Positions 1 through 5,404 of a DNA stretch of 5,404 nucleotides are shown here, piece by piece (positions within the stretch are counted from its first letter, which is position 1; each line of letters begins with the position of its first letter). Below the pieces are notes generated by a model. The model saw only the letters and a program-made list of their open reading frames with translations. It ran no database searches and had not been told where the DNA came from. Both the position numbers and the translations under genes were made by a program. The DNA comes from CAZGVW01 sp964529265 (GTDB lineage: Bacteria; Planctomycetota; Phycisphaerae; Phycisphaerales; UBA1924), in NCBI GenBank assembly GCA_964529265.1, contig CAZGVW010000087.1, positions 1 through 5,404 on the forward strand. Direction: 5' to 3'.

Positions 1-98
1 TTGTGAAGCTGCCTGAAAGTGACCGAATGGCGCGCAGATCCGGCCTTCGTAGATCTTGCCTCTCATGTTGCCGAGGAACTGGATACGGGCTCTTGCCG

Positions 99-116
99 AA
101 TCAGATTCAATCAGAT
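99..116 (+). promoter_or_regulatory. Direct repeat upstream of the toxin-antitoxin pair, possible operator
   Basis: The 8-mer AATCAGAT occurs at 99-106 and again at 109-116, so the copies are exactly 10 bases apart, about one helical turn. The repeat ends 11 bases before the antitoxin start. A weak -35-like TTGCCG lies at 93-98, and TAGCCT at 116-121 is a poor -10 at 17-base spacing. Antitoxins of the Phd/YefM type usually bind repeated sites over their own promoter, so an operator here is plausible. That role is inferred from position only, and Phd operators are more often palindromic. Confidence 0.3.
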
Positions 117-127
117 AGCCTGAGCGG

Positions 128-403
128 GTGAAGACGATGTCCGTGACCGACGTCGCCCGGAACTTCAGTGCCGTCCTCGACGCGCTCGAGCGGGAGCAGG
201 AGGAGGTCCTCCTCGTGCGAAATCAGCGGCATGTCGCGCGGCTCGTGCCCGAAGCGCCGCGCCAGGACGCCTTGAGCGTGCTCGCCGACCTGTATCGCAC
301 GCTTGACGACGAGACGGCGGAGGCCCTGTCGGCCGCGATCGGGTCGCACCGAAGGCGCCGGCGAGGGCGTGTGGCGGAGCTGCGGAATCCATGGGCTGGC
401 TGA
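128..403 (+). CDS. Phd/YefM-family antitoxin of a VapC-type toxin-antitoxin pair
   Basis: This is the antitoxin of a type II toxin-antitoxin module. It should neutralise the downstream PIN-domain ribonuclease by direct binding and repress the shared promoter. The 91-residue protein has the Phd/YefM N-terminal pattern: SVTDVARNFSAVLDAL near residues 5-20, then EEVLLVRNQRHVARLVPE near 25-42, matching the family's helix and beta-hairpin with an 'R-x-x-x-VARLVP' end. The remainder is a helical, acidic toxin-binding tail (DLYRTLDDETAEAL) ending in an Arg-rich stretch. Two starts are possible. GTG at 128 gives MKTMSVTD, a common opening in this family; ATG at 137 has GGGTGA about 6 bases upstream and gives MSVTD. 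The choice does not affect the fold. The stop codon lies inside the toxin gene, a 13-base overlap that points to coupled translation. The family call is firm, the exact start is not. Confidence 0.85.
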   Translation: MKTMSVTDVARNFSAVLDALEREQEEVLLVRNQRHVARLVPEAPRQDALSVLADLYRTLDDETAEALSAAIGSHRRRRRGRVAELRNPWAG

Positions 404-804
404 TCGATACCAGCCTGTGGATTGCCGTTGAACGCGGAACGCTCTCGGCGGCCGACGTTCACGCCATCACCAGGCAGCAACCCGTCTACCTTTCGCCGGT
501 CAACGTCGCCGAGATTCGACTCGGTCTCGAGTTGCTGCAGTCTGGGTCCCACAAGCAACGAGCCACGGCCATGCTGCGGCGCCTTCGCCGAAAACCCCAG
601 CTACGGATCACCATCGAGACCGGCGAAGTCTTTGGCACGCTGGCCGCCAAGATCAAGAAGGCCGGCAGGGACCCTGATGTTCGCGTCAGTGATCTATGGC
701 TCGCGGCACAAGCGATCCAGCGCGGTTTCCGGCTGCTCACGTCCAACGCCAAAGACTTTGCCGATATCCCAGGGCTGCAGATGGTCGTGTTGAAGGTGCC
801 GTAG
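391..804 (+). CDS. vapC: VapC-like PIN-domain endoribonuclease toxin
   Basis: This is the toxin of the pair, a small Mg2+-dependent ribonuclease; VapC-family toxins cleave tRNA or rRNA and halt translation when the antitoxin is lost. At 137 residues it has the usual VapC length. The PIN acidic residues are all visible: D6 in LIDTSLWI, E41 in PVNVAEIRLG, D101 in VRVSDLWLAAQA, and the fourth site in LLTSNAKDFADIPGL (N119, D122). This suggests an intact, active nuclease. The ATG at 391 sits 10 bases after GGAGC at 376-380 and overlaps the antitoxin's last codons, so the two are almost certainly one transcript. The RNA target cannot be read from the sequence. I see no truncation or frameshift. 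Confidence 0.92.
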   Translation: MGWLIDTSLWIAVERGTLSAADVHAITRQQPVYLSPVNVAEIRLGLELLQSGSHKQRATAMLRRLRRKPQLRITIETGEVFGTLAAKIKKAGRDPDVRVSDLWLAAQAIQRGFRLLTSNAKDFADIPGLQMVVLKVP

Positions 805-997
805 GCGCACGAGTCAGCGCGCGCCTTCGTACACCTGCCCGCTCAGACTGGCAAGAAACGCGACCACGCGCACTGTTCATTGGCGGTGAGCGTGAGGGGG
901 CGGATCTCCGGATCGCGATGCGCGTTCGCGTTGCCGCCGCGGTCGGCGGTGGCGACCCTCGAGCCAACCGCCTGCTGGCGAGTCGCGTCCAAGTGTG
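805..997. other. Non-coding spacer between the toxin gene and the PadR operon
   Basis: Nothing here looks like a gene. An open frame continuous with the PadR gene runs back to about 880, but its translation is Arg/Ala/Ser-rich and has no resemblance to PadR N-termini, so it is not part of that protein. A weak potential stem, AGGCGC at 803-808 with GCGCCT at 821-826 and a 12-base loop, follows the toxin stop codon. It lacks a T-run and is only a marginal terminator candidate. The PadR promoter must lie at the right-hand end of this spacer. Confidence 0.5.
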
Positions 998-1020
998 TGC
1001 ATGATTTCGTATATCATGCA
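998..1020 (+). promoter_or_regulatory. Inverted repeat over the PadR promoter, likely PadR operator
   Basis: TGCATGAT (998-1005) and ATCATGCA (1013-1020) are perfect 8-base inverted repeats around a 7-base spacer. A good -10-like hexamer, TATCAT (1012-1017, five of six matches to TATAAT), lies inside the right arm, so a dimer bound here would block RNA polymerase. No convincing -35 is visible about 17 bases upstream. The PadR start codon is at 1030, 12 bases after the hexamer, and no Shine-Dalgarno sequence lies in that gap. PadR-family dimers typically bind spaced inverted repeats of the ATGnnnCAT kind near their own promoters. Autoregulation is therefore a strong inference, but binding is not shown. 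Confidence 0.65.
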
Positions 1021-1029
1021 TACCTAATC

Positions 1030-1362
1030 ATGACCCGCGACGCCCTCGGCCCCCTCGAACAGCTCGTCCTCCTCGCCGTCCTCCGCCTCGGCAACCGCAG
1101 CTACGGCGTCCCGATTCTCGAAGAGATCAAGGCGCGAACGGGCCGCGAGTACCTGCGCCCGTCGGTGTACATCGCGCTCCGCCGGCTCGAAGCCAAGGGC
1201 CTGGTCAAATCGCGGCTCGGCGACCCGACGCCCGAGCGCGGCGGCCGCGCCAAGCGTTTCTTCACGATCACCGCCCAGGGCCAGCGGCAGCTCGAGGCCT
1301 CGCGCGCCGCGCTCGTCAGCATGTGGCCGAAAGCGGCGCGGCTGCGAAAGGCGCGGTCATGA
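1030..1362 (+). CDS. PadR-family transcriptional regulator, acidobacterial ADOP-linked type
   Basis: A DNA-binding repressor of the PadR family, in the short form found next to ADOP permeases. It has 110 residues, nearly all winged helix: helix 1 in LGPLEQLVLLAVLRL (6-20), then SYGVPILEEIKARTG (24-38), the recognition helix with RPSVYIALRRLEAKGLV (43-59), and a wing from about 60 to 80 with ERGGRAKRFFTITAQG (69-84). The conserved 'S/T-V-Y-x-A-L-x-R-L-E-x-K-G-L' signature is clear. The C-terminal dimerisation helix is short. I chose ATG 1030 because the family signature begins there and upstream in-frame residues look random. The start follows a possible -10 by 12 bases without a ribosome binding site, suggesting a very short or absent leader. 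The stop TGA overlaps the permease ATG as ATGA, so the two genes are translationally coupled. The effector ligand is unknown. Confidence 0.93.
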   Translation: MTRDALGPLEQLVLLAVLRLGNRSYGVPILEEIKARTGREYLRPSVYIALRRLEAKGLVKSRLGDPTPERGGRAKRFFTITAQGQRQLEASRAALVSMWPKAARLRKARS

Positions 1363-4058
1363 GCCAGCCGCCGCGCCTCGCCCAGCGCCTGCTCGCCGGA
1401 CGCCTGCTGCGCGACGAGCGCGACGAGCTCATCGGCGATCTCGACGAGCAGTTCCAGGCGCGCGCCGCGGCGACGGGCAGCCGTGCCGCCCGCTGGTGGT
1501 ACTGGCAGCAGACGGCAGCGCTCATGCTCGGCTTCGCGCTCCATCGCCGCGATCTGATCTCGACGGCGCACGAACGCACCCGCGGGCGCTGGGCGCTCGA
1601 CAATGTGCGCCTCGACGCCCGCCACGCGGTGCGTGCGCTGCGCCATTCGCCGGTCTTCTCCGTCATCGCCGTCCTGTCGCTCACGTTCGGGATCGGCCTC
1701 TCCACCACCGTGTTCTCGCTGGTGAACGGCATCCTGCTGGCGCCGCTTCCCGTCCCCGACGCCGATCGCATCGTCCGCCTCGGCGAATGGGACGCGCCGC
1801 GCAGCACGATGTTCGACGGCATGATCAACGCCGGGCAGCGCAGCCGTGTCACGCTGCGCGATGTCTCGGCCGGCGTCTGGCAGACCTCGAGCCGGACGAT
1901 CGCGGCGTTTGCGCCGATCAACACCCTCGACGCCACCGTGCGTGTGCCGGTCGATCCGGTACGCCTCACCGTGGCGGAGGTAGGCCCGCAGTTCTTCGAT
2001 GTCTATCGCGTGCCGTCCGTGGCCGGACGGCTGCTGACGGCGGCCGACGATGCGCGCGACGCCGAGCCGGTTGCGGTGGTCACCGATCGCTTCTGGACGC
2101 AGCGCCTGGGCCGCCGGCCCGACGTCATCCATCTCTTCATCGCGATCAACGGCCAGCCGACCCGTATCGTCGGCGTGATTCCCGCCACGCTCGATTTCCT
2201 GCGGCCCGGCGTCGACGTGTACCGGCCGTCGAAGTTCCCGTATCCCGACCCCGGCCGTCAGCGGATGTTCAGCTTCAACATGGACGTGACCGCCCGGCTG
2301 AAGCCTGGCGTCACGATCGAGGACGTCGCCGCCGAGGGCCAGCACGTCCTGCAGACGGTGGCCATGGCGAATCCGGCGTTCTTCGACGGCGGCGTTGACA
2401 TTCCGAAAGTCCGTGTCGACCCGCTCGCCAGCGAGATCATCGAGCCGGTCAGACCCGCGCTGACGATGCTGTCGGCCGGCGTGGTCGGCCTGCTGGCGGC
2501 GATGTGCGCCAGCCTCGCGACGCTGGTGCTCACCCGCAACACCTCGCGCCGGCACGAAGTGGCCATGCGGATCGCCCTCGGCGCGTCGCGCTGGCGCATC
2601 ACGCGTCCGCTGTTGTTCGAGCAGCTCCTCATCGCCGGCCTTGGCGGGGGGCTGGGCGGATTATCCGCGTGGATGGCGATCCGCGTGCTGCCGCGGTTTG
2701 CGCCAGCCGATCTGCCCAGGCTCGACGAAGTGCAGTTCGACGTCACGTCGCTGCTGTTCGTCGCCGGGGCGGCCGGAATCGTGGCGGTCATCACCGGCGC
2801 GATGCCGGCATGGCACACGCCCTCGACCGATCTGCGCCAATCCACGAGCAGCGCCCGCACCGGTAGCGGCGGCGCATTGCGTCATGGGCTCGTCGCCACT
2901 CAAGTCGCGCTGGCGACGATGCTGCTGGCGAATGCGGCGTTGTTCGGCCGCAGCCTTCAGACGCTCACGGCGGTCGATCCCGGTTACCGGCCCGAGGGCG
3001 TGATCACGTTTCAGGTCGCCAGGCCCGAAGGCATCTCGCGCGAGCGCGGGCGACAGCACCGCTTCTACGGCGAGCTGACGGCGCGCCTGGCCGTCTACCC
3101 CGGCGTCAGCGCCGTCGGGGTCACATCCGCGCTGCCGCTACACGTCGGCGGCAACGCCGGCACTTACACCATCGAGGGACGGGCCTTACCGGAGCCCGAT
3201 GAACGGCCGCGGGCGCAGAGCCTCGGCGTGACGCGCGACTATCTGCGCGCGGTCGGCACGCGCCTCGTGGCCGGCCGCCTGTTTGCCGAACAGGACACTC
3301 CCGAATCGGAGCCGGTCTGTCTCGTCAACGACGTGTTCGCGTCGCGCTACTTTCCGGGCGAGGATCCGGTCGGCCATCGCCTGCGGGTCCGGGCGAACGC
3401 CTTCGCGCGCATCATCGGCGTCGTCGCGTCGATGCGCATCGGCCCGCTGACGGCGGATGCGCCGCCCTCGGTGATTCAGCTCGCGACGCAGCAGCCGGAA
3501 AGCCTGGGCTACGGACATGTCGCCGGCGGCGTCGCGGTCAGAACCGCGGGCGATCCGGAGGCGATCGTGCCCGCGATCCGATCGATCGTGCGCGAGATCG
3601 AGCCGGAATGGCCGGTCCACAACATCGAGCGGCTGGACGTGCGCCTCGGGCGGACGTTCGCGCAGCCGCGGTTCTACGCGATCGCGCTGGCGCTGTTCGC
3701 GGCGCTGGCCGTGGCCACGGCCGTCCTCGGTCTGTATGGCGTGCTGGCGTATGCGGTGGAGCGGCGCCGCGTCGAGTTCGGCATCCGCCGCGCACTCGGC
3801 GCCGGCGAGCGCCACATCGTCCGCCTCGCCACGGGCCGGACGGCGCTGCTCGCCGCTGTCGGCGTGGGCGCCGGCGTCGCGGCCGCGGCGACTCTTGCCG
3901 GCGTCCTGCGCGCCACGCTGTTCGGCATTCACCCGCTCGACCCGGCGTCGTACGCCGGTGCGATCGCGCTTGTCGCCGGCGTGGTGCTGATCGCCTCGTG
4001 GCTGCCGGCGCGGCGGGCGCTGCACGTCGATCCGGCGCGCGCGCTGCGCGTCGAGTAA
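1359..4058 (+). CDS. ADOP-type ABC transporter permease (duplicated MacB/FtsX-like permease)
   Basis: A large inner-membrane permease of the acidobacterial duplicated orphan permease family, related to MacB and FtsX, which couple cytoplasmic ATP hydrolysis to movements of a periplasmic domain. Its 899 residues show the full layout: a soluble prefix (1-60, with LIGDLDEQF at 24-32 and RWWYWQQ at 45-51); a first membrane helix near 97-126 after the HAVRALRHSPVF motif; periplasmic core 1 (about 127-360); a three-helix FtsX module (about 366-485) with the RRHEVAMRIALGASRWRI loop at 397-414; helix 5 near 509-530; periplasmic core 2 (about 531-765); and a second FtsX module (about 770-886) with ERRRVEFGIRRALGAGERHI at 801-820. 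The ATG at 1359 is preferred over an in-frame ATG 36 bases upstream because it overlaps the PadR stop and starts at the prefix domain. AAAGG at 1347-1351 is a weak ribosome binding site. No ATPase gene lies in the window, so substrate and energy source are unknown. The gene appears intact. Confidence 0.95.
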   Translation: MSQPPRLAQRLLAGRLLRDERDELIGDLDEQFQARAAATGSRAARWWYWQQTAALMLGFALHRRDLISTAHERTRGRWALDNVRLDARHAVRALRHSPVFSVIAVLSLTFGIGLSTTVFSLVNGILLAPLPVPDADRIVRLGEWDAPRSTMFDGMINAGQRSRVTLRDVSAGVWQTSSRTIAAFAPINTLDATVRVPVDPVRLTVAEVGPQFFDVYRVPSVAGRLLTAADDARDAEPVAVVTDRFWTQRLGRRPDVIHLFIAINGQPTRIVGVIPATLDFLRPGVDVYRPSKFPYPDPGRQRMFSFNMDVTARLKPGVTIEDVAAEGQHVLQTVAMANPAFFDGGVDIPKVRVDPLASEIIEPVRPALTMLSAGVVGLLAAMCASLATLVLTRNTSRRHEVAMRIALGASRWRITRPLLFEQLLIAGLGGGLGGLSAWMAIRVLPRFAPADLPRLDEVQFDVTSLLFVAGAAGIVAVITGAMPAWHTPSTDLRQSTSSARTGSGGALRHGLVATQVALATMLLANAALFGRSLQTLTAVDPGYRPEGVITFQVARPEGISRERGRQHRFYGELTARLAVYPGVSAVGVTSALPLHVGGNAGTYTIEGRALPEPDERPRAQSLGVTRDYLRAVGTRLVAGRLFAEQDTPESEPVCLVNDVFASRYFPGEDPVGHRLRVRANAFARIIGVVASMRIGPLTADAPPSVIQLATQQPESLGYGHVAGGVAVRTAGDPEAIVPAIRSIVREIEPEWPVHNIERLDVRLGRTFAQPRFYAIALALFAALAVATAVLGLYGVLAYAVERRRVEFGIRRALGAGERHIVRLATGRTALLAAVGVGAGVAAAATLAGVLRATLFGIHPLDPASYAGAIALVAGVVLIASWLPARRALHVDPARALRVE

Positions 4059-4064
4059 CGCATC

Positions 4065-4071
4065 GGAGGAG
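4065..4071 (+). promoter_or_regulatory. Strong ribosome binding site for the secreted-protein gene
   Basis: GGAGGAG lies in the 15 bases between the permease stop and the next ATG, with GGAGG ending 4 bases before the start codon. It fixes the start at 4074. It is much stronger than the signals in front of the PadR and permease genes, which suggests that the third gene may be translated at a higher rate from the shared transcript. Confidence 0.75.
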
Positions 4072-4073
4072 TC

Positions 4074-4625
4074 ATGAGCATTCGTCTCATCGCCGTTCTG
4101 GCCGGCCTCACATTGGCTGGCGCATCGCTCACGGCGCAGTCCGCCCCGGACTTCGCCGGCACGTGGACGCTGGACGCCGACAAGACCGCGGCGCTGTTGA
4201 AAGCTACGCCCGGCAGCAGCAGCGCCGGCGGCGTGGCCGCGAGCGCGGGCGGCATGGCGGCGGTCCAGGGCGGCGCCGGCGGCAGCAGGCCGCCCGAGTG
4301 GGTCATCACACAGTCGCCGGCCGCGCTGATGATCGTGCGGACGCTGTCTACCGGCGCCCAGCAGAAATTCGTCTACAAGCTGGACGGCGCTGAGAGCGTG
4401 AACGTCAACGGCCGCACGACGCAGAAGAGCAGGACCACGGTGAGCAGCGGCCGCCTCGTCACGACGGGCACGCAGACGGTCGCGACCGATCAGGGCGATC
4501 TGTCGAGCGAGTTCAAGGAGGTGCGGTGGCTCGACAAGGACGGAACGATGATCGTCGAGACGACGCGCACGGCCAACGGCCCGTCGCGAGAGGTCACACA
4601 GGCGTTCAGGAAGAAAAAGACGTAG
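4074..4625 (+). CDS. Small secreted protein of unknown function, lipocalin-like 'FAGTW' type
   Basis: I do not recognise a named function. The 183-residue product begins with a typical Sec signal peptide: Arg 4, a hydrophobic core at about 5-19, and probable cleavage after A21 (SLTA|QSAPD). The mature part opens with DFAGTWTLDADKTA (26-39), a 'G-x-W-x-L-D' pattern common at the start of small secreted lipocalin-like beta proteins in Acidobacteriota. Residues 46-71 are a Gly/Ala/Ser-rich low-complexity linker. The rest alternates polar and hydrophobic residues as in beta-strands, for example EWVITQSPAALMIVRTL (75-91), and ends in a basic tail. It lacks a lipobox cysteine and membrane helices, so it should be periplasmic or exported. 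It starts 15 bases after the permease gene and is probably co-transcribed with it. A role next to the permease's large periplasmic domains is possible but inferred only from position. Confidence 0.85.
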   Translation: MSIRLIAVLAGLTLAGASLTAQSAPDFAGTWTLDADKTAALLKATPGSSSAGGVAASAGGMAAVQGGAGGSRPPEWVITQSPAALMIVRTLSTGAQQKFVYKLDGAESVNVNGRTTQKSRTTVSSGRLVTTGTQTVATDQGDLSSEFKEVRWLDKDGTMIVETTRTANGPSREVTQAFRKKKT

Positions 4626-4638
4626 CCGACCGCCATTC

Positions 4639-4668
4639 GTGGTGCCGGGGCTTCAGCCCCGGCGTCAC
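4639..4668. terminator. GC-rich hairpin between convergent genes, candidate bidirectional terminator or dispersed repeat
   Basis: GCCGGGGC (4644-4651) and GCCCCGGC (4656-4663) pair perfectly around the loop TTCA. The stem extends outward through two G-U wobbles to a G-C pair (4641/4666), then T-A (4640/4667) and G-C (4639/4668). It fills most of the 39 bases between the converging genes and could stop transcription from both sides, but neither strand has a T-run after the stem, so it is not a standard intrinsic terminator. The dioxygenase TGA (4665-4667 on the complement) is inside the stem base. A dispersed REP-like palindrome is an equally good explanation. Confidence 0.55.
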
Positions 4669-5387
4669 TGTGTCAACGCCATGTCGAACGTCGCCTGGTA
4701 CGCCGCGCCGTCCGGCGCGACCTTCAGCATCAACTGCTTTCCGCCGTTCCGGTAGATGCCGTCGTTCGCGTTGGTCGTCCGGCGCCCGGCTTTCGTGCTG
4801 TACGGCGGCTGGCTGTGGACCCTGTCCGTGAGCGCGTCGTCGAAGTAGAGCTGCGAGGTGAACTCCCGCCCGCGCGCGGCGGCCGGGTCCGTCCGGATCT
4901 TGAAGTGGATGTGGACCGTGCGGCCCGGATACCAGCCGGGATAGATCGTCGCGAACCGAACGACGCCATCGGCGCCGGTGGTCTGATAGCCGCGCAGGAA
5001 TCGCTCGCCGCGATTGTCGAAGCCGATTCTGCGGTCTGCGACGTCGGAGTACTCGCCGAGCGCGTCGCACTGCCACAGGTCGACGATCGCGCCGGCCAGC
5101 GGCGCGCACGCGCCCGCGCCGGAGATCTGGAACACTCTCATCGCGAGACCGAGCGGCACGCCTTCGACGACCGTCTTCGTCGAGGGATCGGAGCGGATGT
5201 CGGACCGGTTCAGCTTCGCATCGACGAAATACGGCCCTTCGGTCTGTGCGGGAACGACGACGCAGCCGGGCAGGGCCTGCGCGCGGAGGTCGAGGCCGGC
5301 GAAGGGCGCCGAGCCTGCGGCGGCCAGCAGCGCCAGCACTTCGCGTCGGGTGAGCACGCGTCCAGTGGTGCTGTCATCGTCGAGCAT
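4665..5387 (-). CDS. Tat-exported intradiol ring-cleavage dioxygenase
   Basis: A non-haem Fe(III) enzyme of the protocatechuate 3,4-dioxygenase/catechol 1,2-dioxygenase fold, which inserts O2 between the two hydroxyls of a catechol to give a muconate-type diacid. The 240-residue protein has the family landmarks: EGPYFVD (50-56), PLAGAIVDLWQCDALGEYSD (96-115), and PGWYPGRTVHIHFKI (150-164). By comparison with the family the iron ligands are Y113, Y153, H159 and H161, with R156 as the conserved active-site arginine; all are present. The N-terminus carries a twin-arginine signal (LTRREVLALLAAAG, R14 R15) with likely cleavage near AQA (36-38). This fits export of a folded iron enzyme, so it probably acts in the periplasm or outside. 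The ATG at 5387 follows AGGAGGT by 3 bases. No other aromatic-pathway gene is in view, and the window ends just upstream. Secreted relatives act on lignin-derived catechols; the substrate here is not known. Confidence 0.93.
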   Translation of the reverse strand: MLDDDSTTGRVLTRREVLALLAAAGSAPFAGLDLRAQALPGCVVVPAQTEGPYFVDAKLNRSDIRSDPSTKTVVEGVPLGLAMRVFQISGAGACAPLAGAIVDLWQCDALGEYSDVADRRIGFDNRGERFLRGYQTTGADGVVRFATIYPGWYPGRTVHIHFKIRTDPAAARGREFTSQLYFDDALTDRVHSQPPYSTKAGRRTTNANDGIYRNGGKQLMLKVAPDGAAYQATFDMALTQ

Positions 5388-5390
5388 GGG

Positions 5391-5397
5391 ACCTCCT
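5391..5397 (-). promoter_or_regulatory. Strong ribosome binding site for the dioxygenase gene
   Basis: On the complement strand AGGAGGT lies 3 bases before the ATG, a near-perfect Shine-Dalgarno match that fixes the dioxygenase start. Only 7 more bases remain in the window, so the promoter is out of view. Confidence 0.75.
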
Positions 5398-5404
5398 GTG
5401 ATCG

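Noticed and set aside
803..826. Stem AGGCGC / GCGCCT after the toxin gene as an intrinsic terminator
   Set aside because: It has only 6 base pairs with a 12-base loop and no following T-run; such stems arise often by chance in GC-rich DNA.
880..1029. N-terminal extension of the PadR gene from an ATG at 880
   Set aside because: The extra 50 residues are low-complexity and Arg/Ala-rich, do not resemble PadR proteins, and would run through the inverted-repeat promoter region.
1323..1358. Earlier in-frame ATG for the permease inside the PadR gene
   Set aside because: The 12 added residues do not fit the prefix domain, and the ATG at 1359 overlaps the PadR stop in a standard ATGA coupling.
1101..2555. 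A 484-codon open frame on the minus strand opposite the PadR and permease genes
   Set aside because: It is rich in Arg, Asp, Glu, Gly and His without domain motifs, has no ribosome binding site context, and lies antisense to two clearly real genes. This is the usual by-product of strong third-position GC bias.
3186..4025. A 279-codon minus-strand open frame opposite the permease C-terminal half
   Set aside because: It has Arg/Asp/Gln/His-rich shadow composition, no start signals and no recognisable motifs, while the plus strand encodes well-conserved permease motifs.
4526..5109. Open frames on both strands bridging the secreted-protein end and the dioxygenase
   Set aside because: They are frame shadows of the two real genes and cross the intergenic hairpin; their translations are Arg-rich and featureless.

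Overview
The window is GC-rich DNA that looks like a chromosome fragment from Acidobacteriota, possibly class Vicinamibacteria. The strongest evidence is a PadR-type repressor overlapping a roughly 900-residue permease of the acidobacterial duplicated orphan permease (ADOP) type, a pairing described mainly from that phylum. The organism is inferred from gene families only; there is no rRNA or other phylogenetic marker here.

Layout. Positions 1-127 hold no gene I can support, only a possible upstream control region with a short direct repeat. Positions 128-804 (+) are a type II toxin-antitoxin pair: a Phd/YefM-fold antitoxin overlapping a VapC-like PIN-domain ribonuclease by 13 bases. Positions 805-1029 are non-coding and end in a strong inverted repeat. 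Positions 1030-4625 (+) form a compact three-gene unit: the PadR regulator, the ADOP permease (start and stop codons overlap as ATGA), and, 15 bases further on behind a strong ribosome binding site, a small secreted protein of unknown function. Positions 4665-5387 (-) encode a Tat-exported intradiol ring-cleavage dioxygenase convergent with that unit. The 39 bases between the convergent genes carry a perfect GC-rich hairpin.

How the genes work together. The toxin-antitoxin pair is self-contained. The PadR protein probably represses its own promoter through the inverted repeat at 998-1020, and so controls the permease and the secreted protein. The permease has no ATPase partner in the window, as is typical of the family. 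The dioxygenase is a separate unit that probably acts on catechol-like aromatics outside the cytoplasm.

I found no mobile element, CRISPR array, tRNA or rRNA, and no clearly unprecedented system. The most useful leads are the near-leaderless, probably self-repressed PadR promoter, the co-transcribed secreted protein downstream of an orphan permease, and the hairpin that contains the dioxygenase stop codon.
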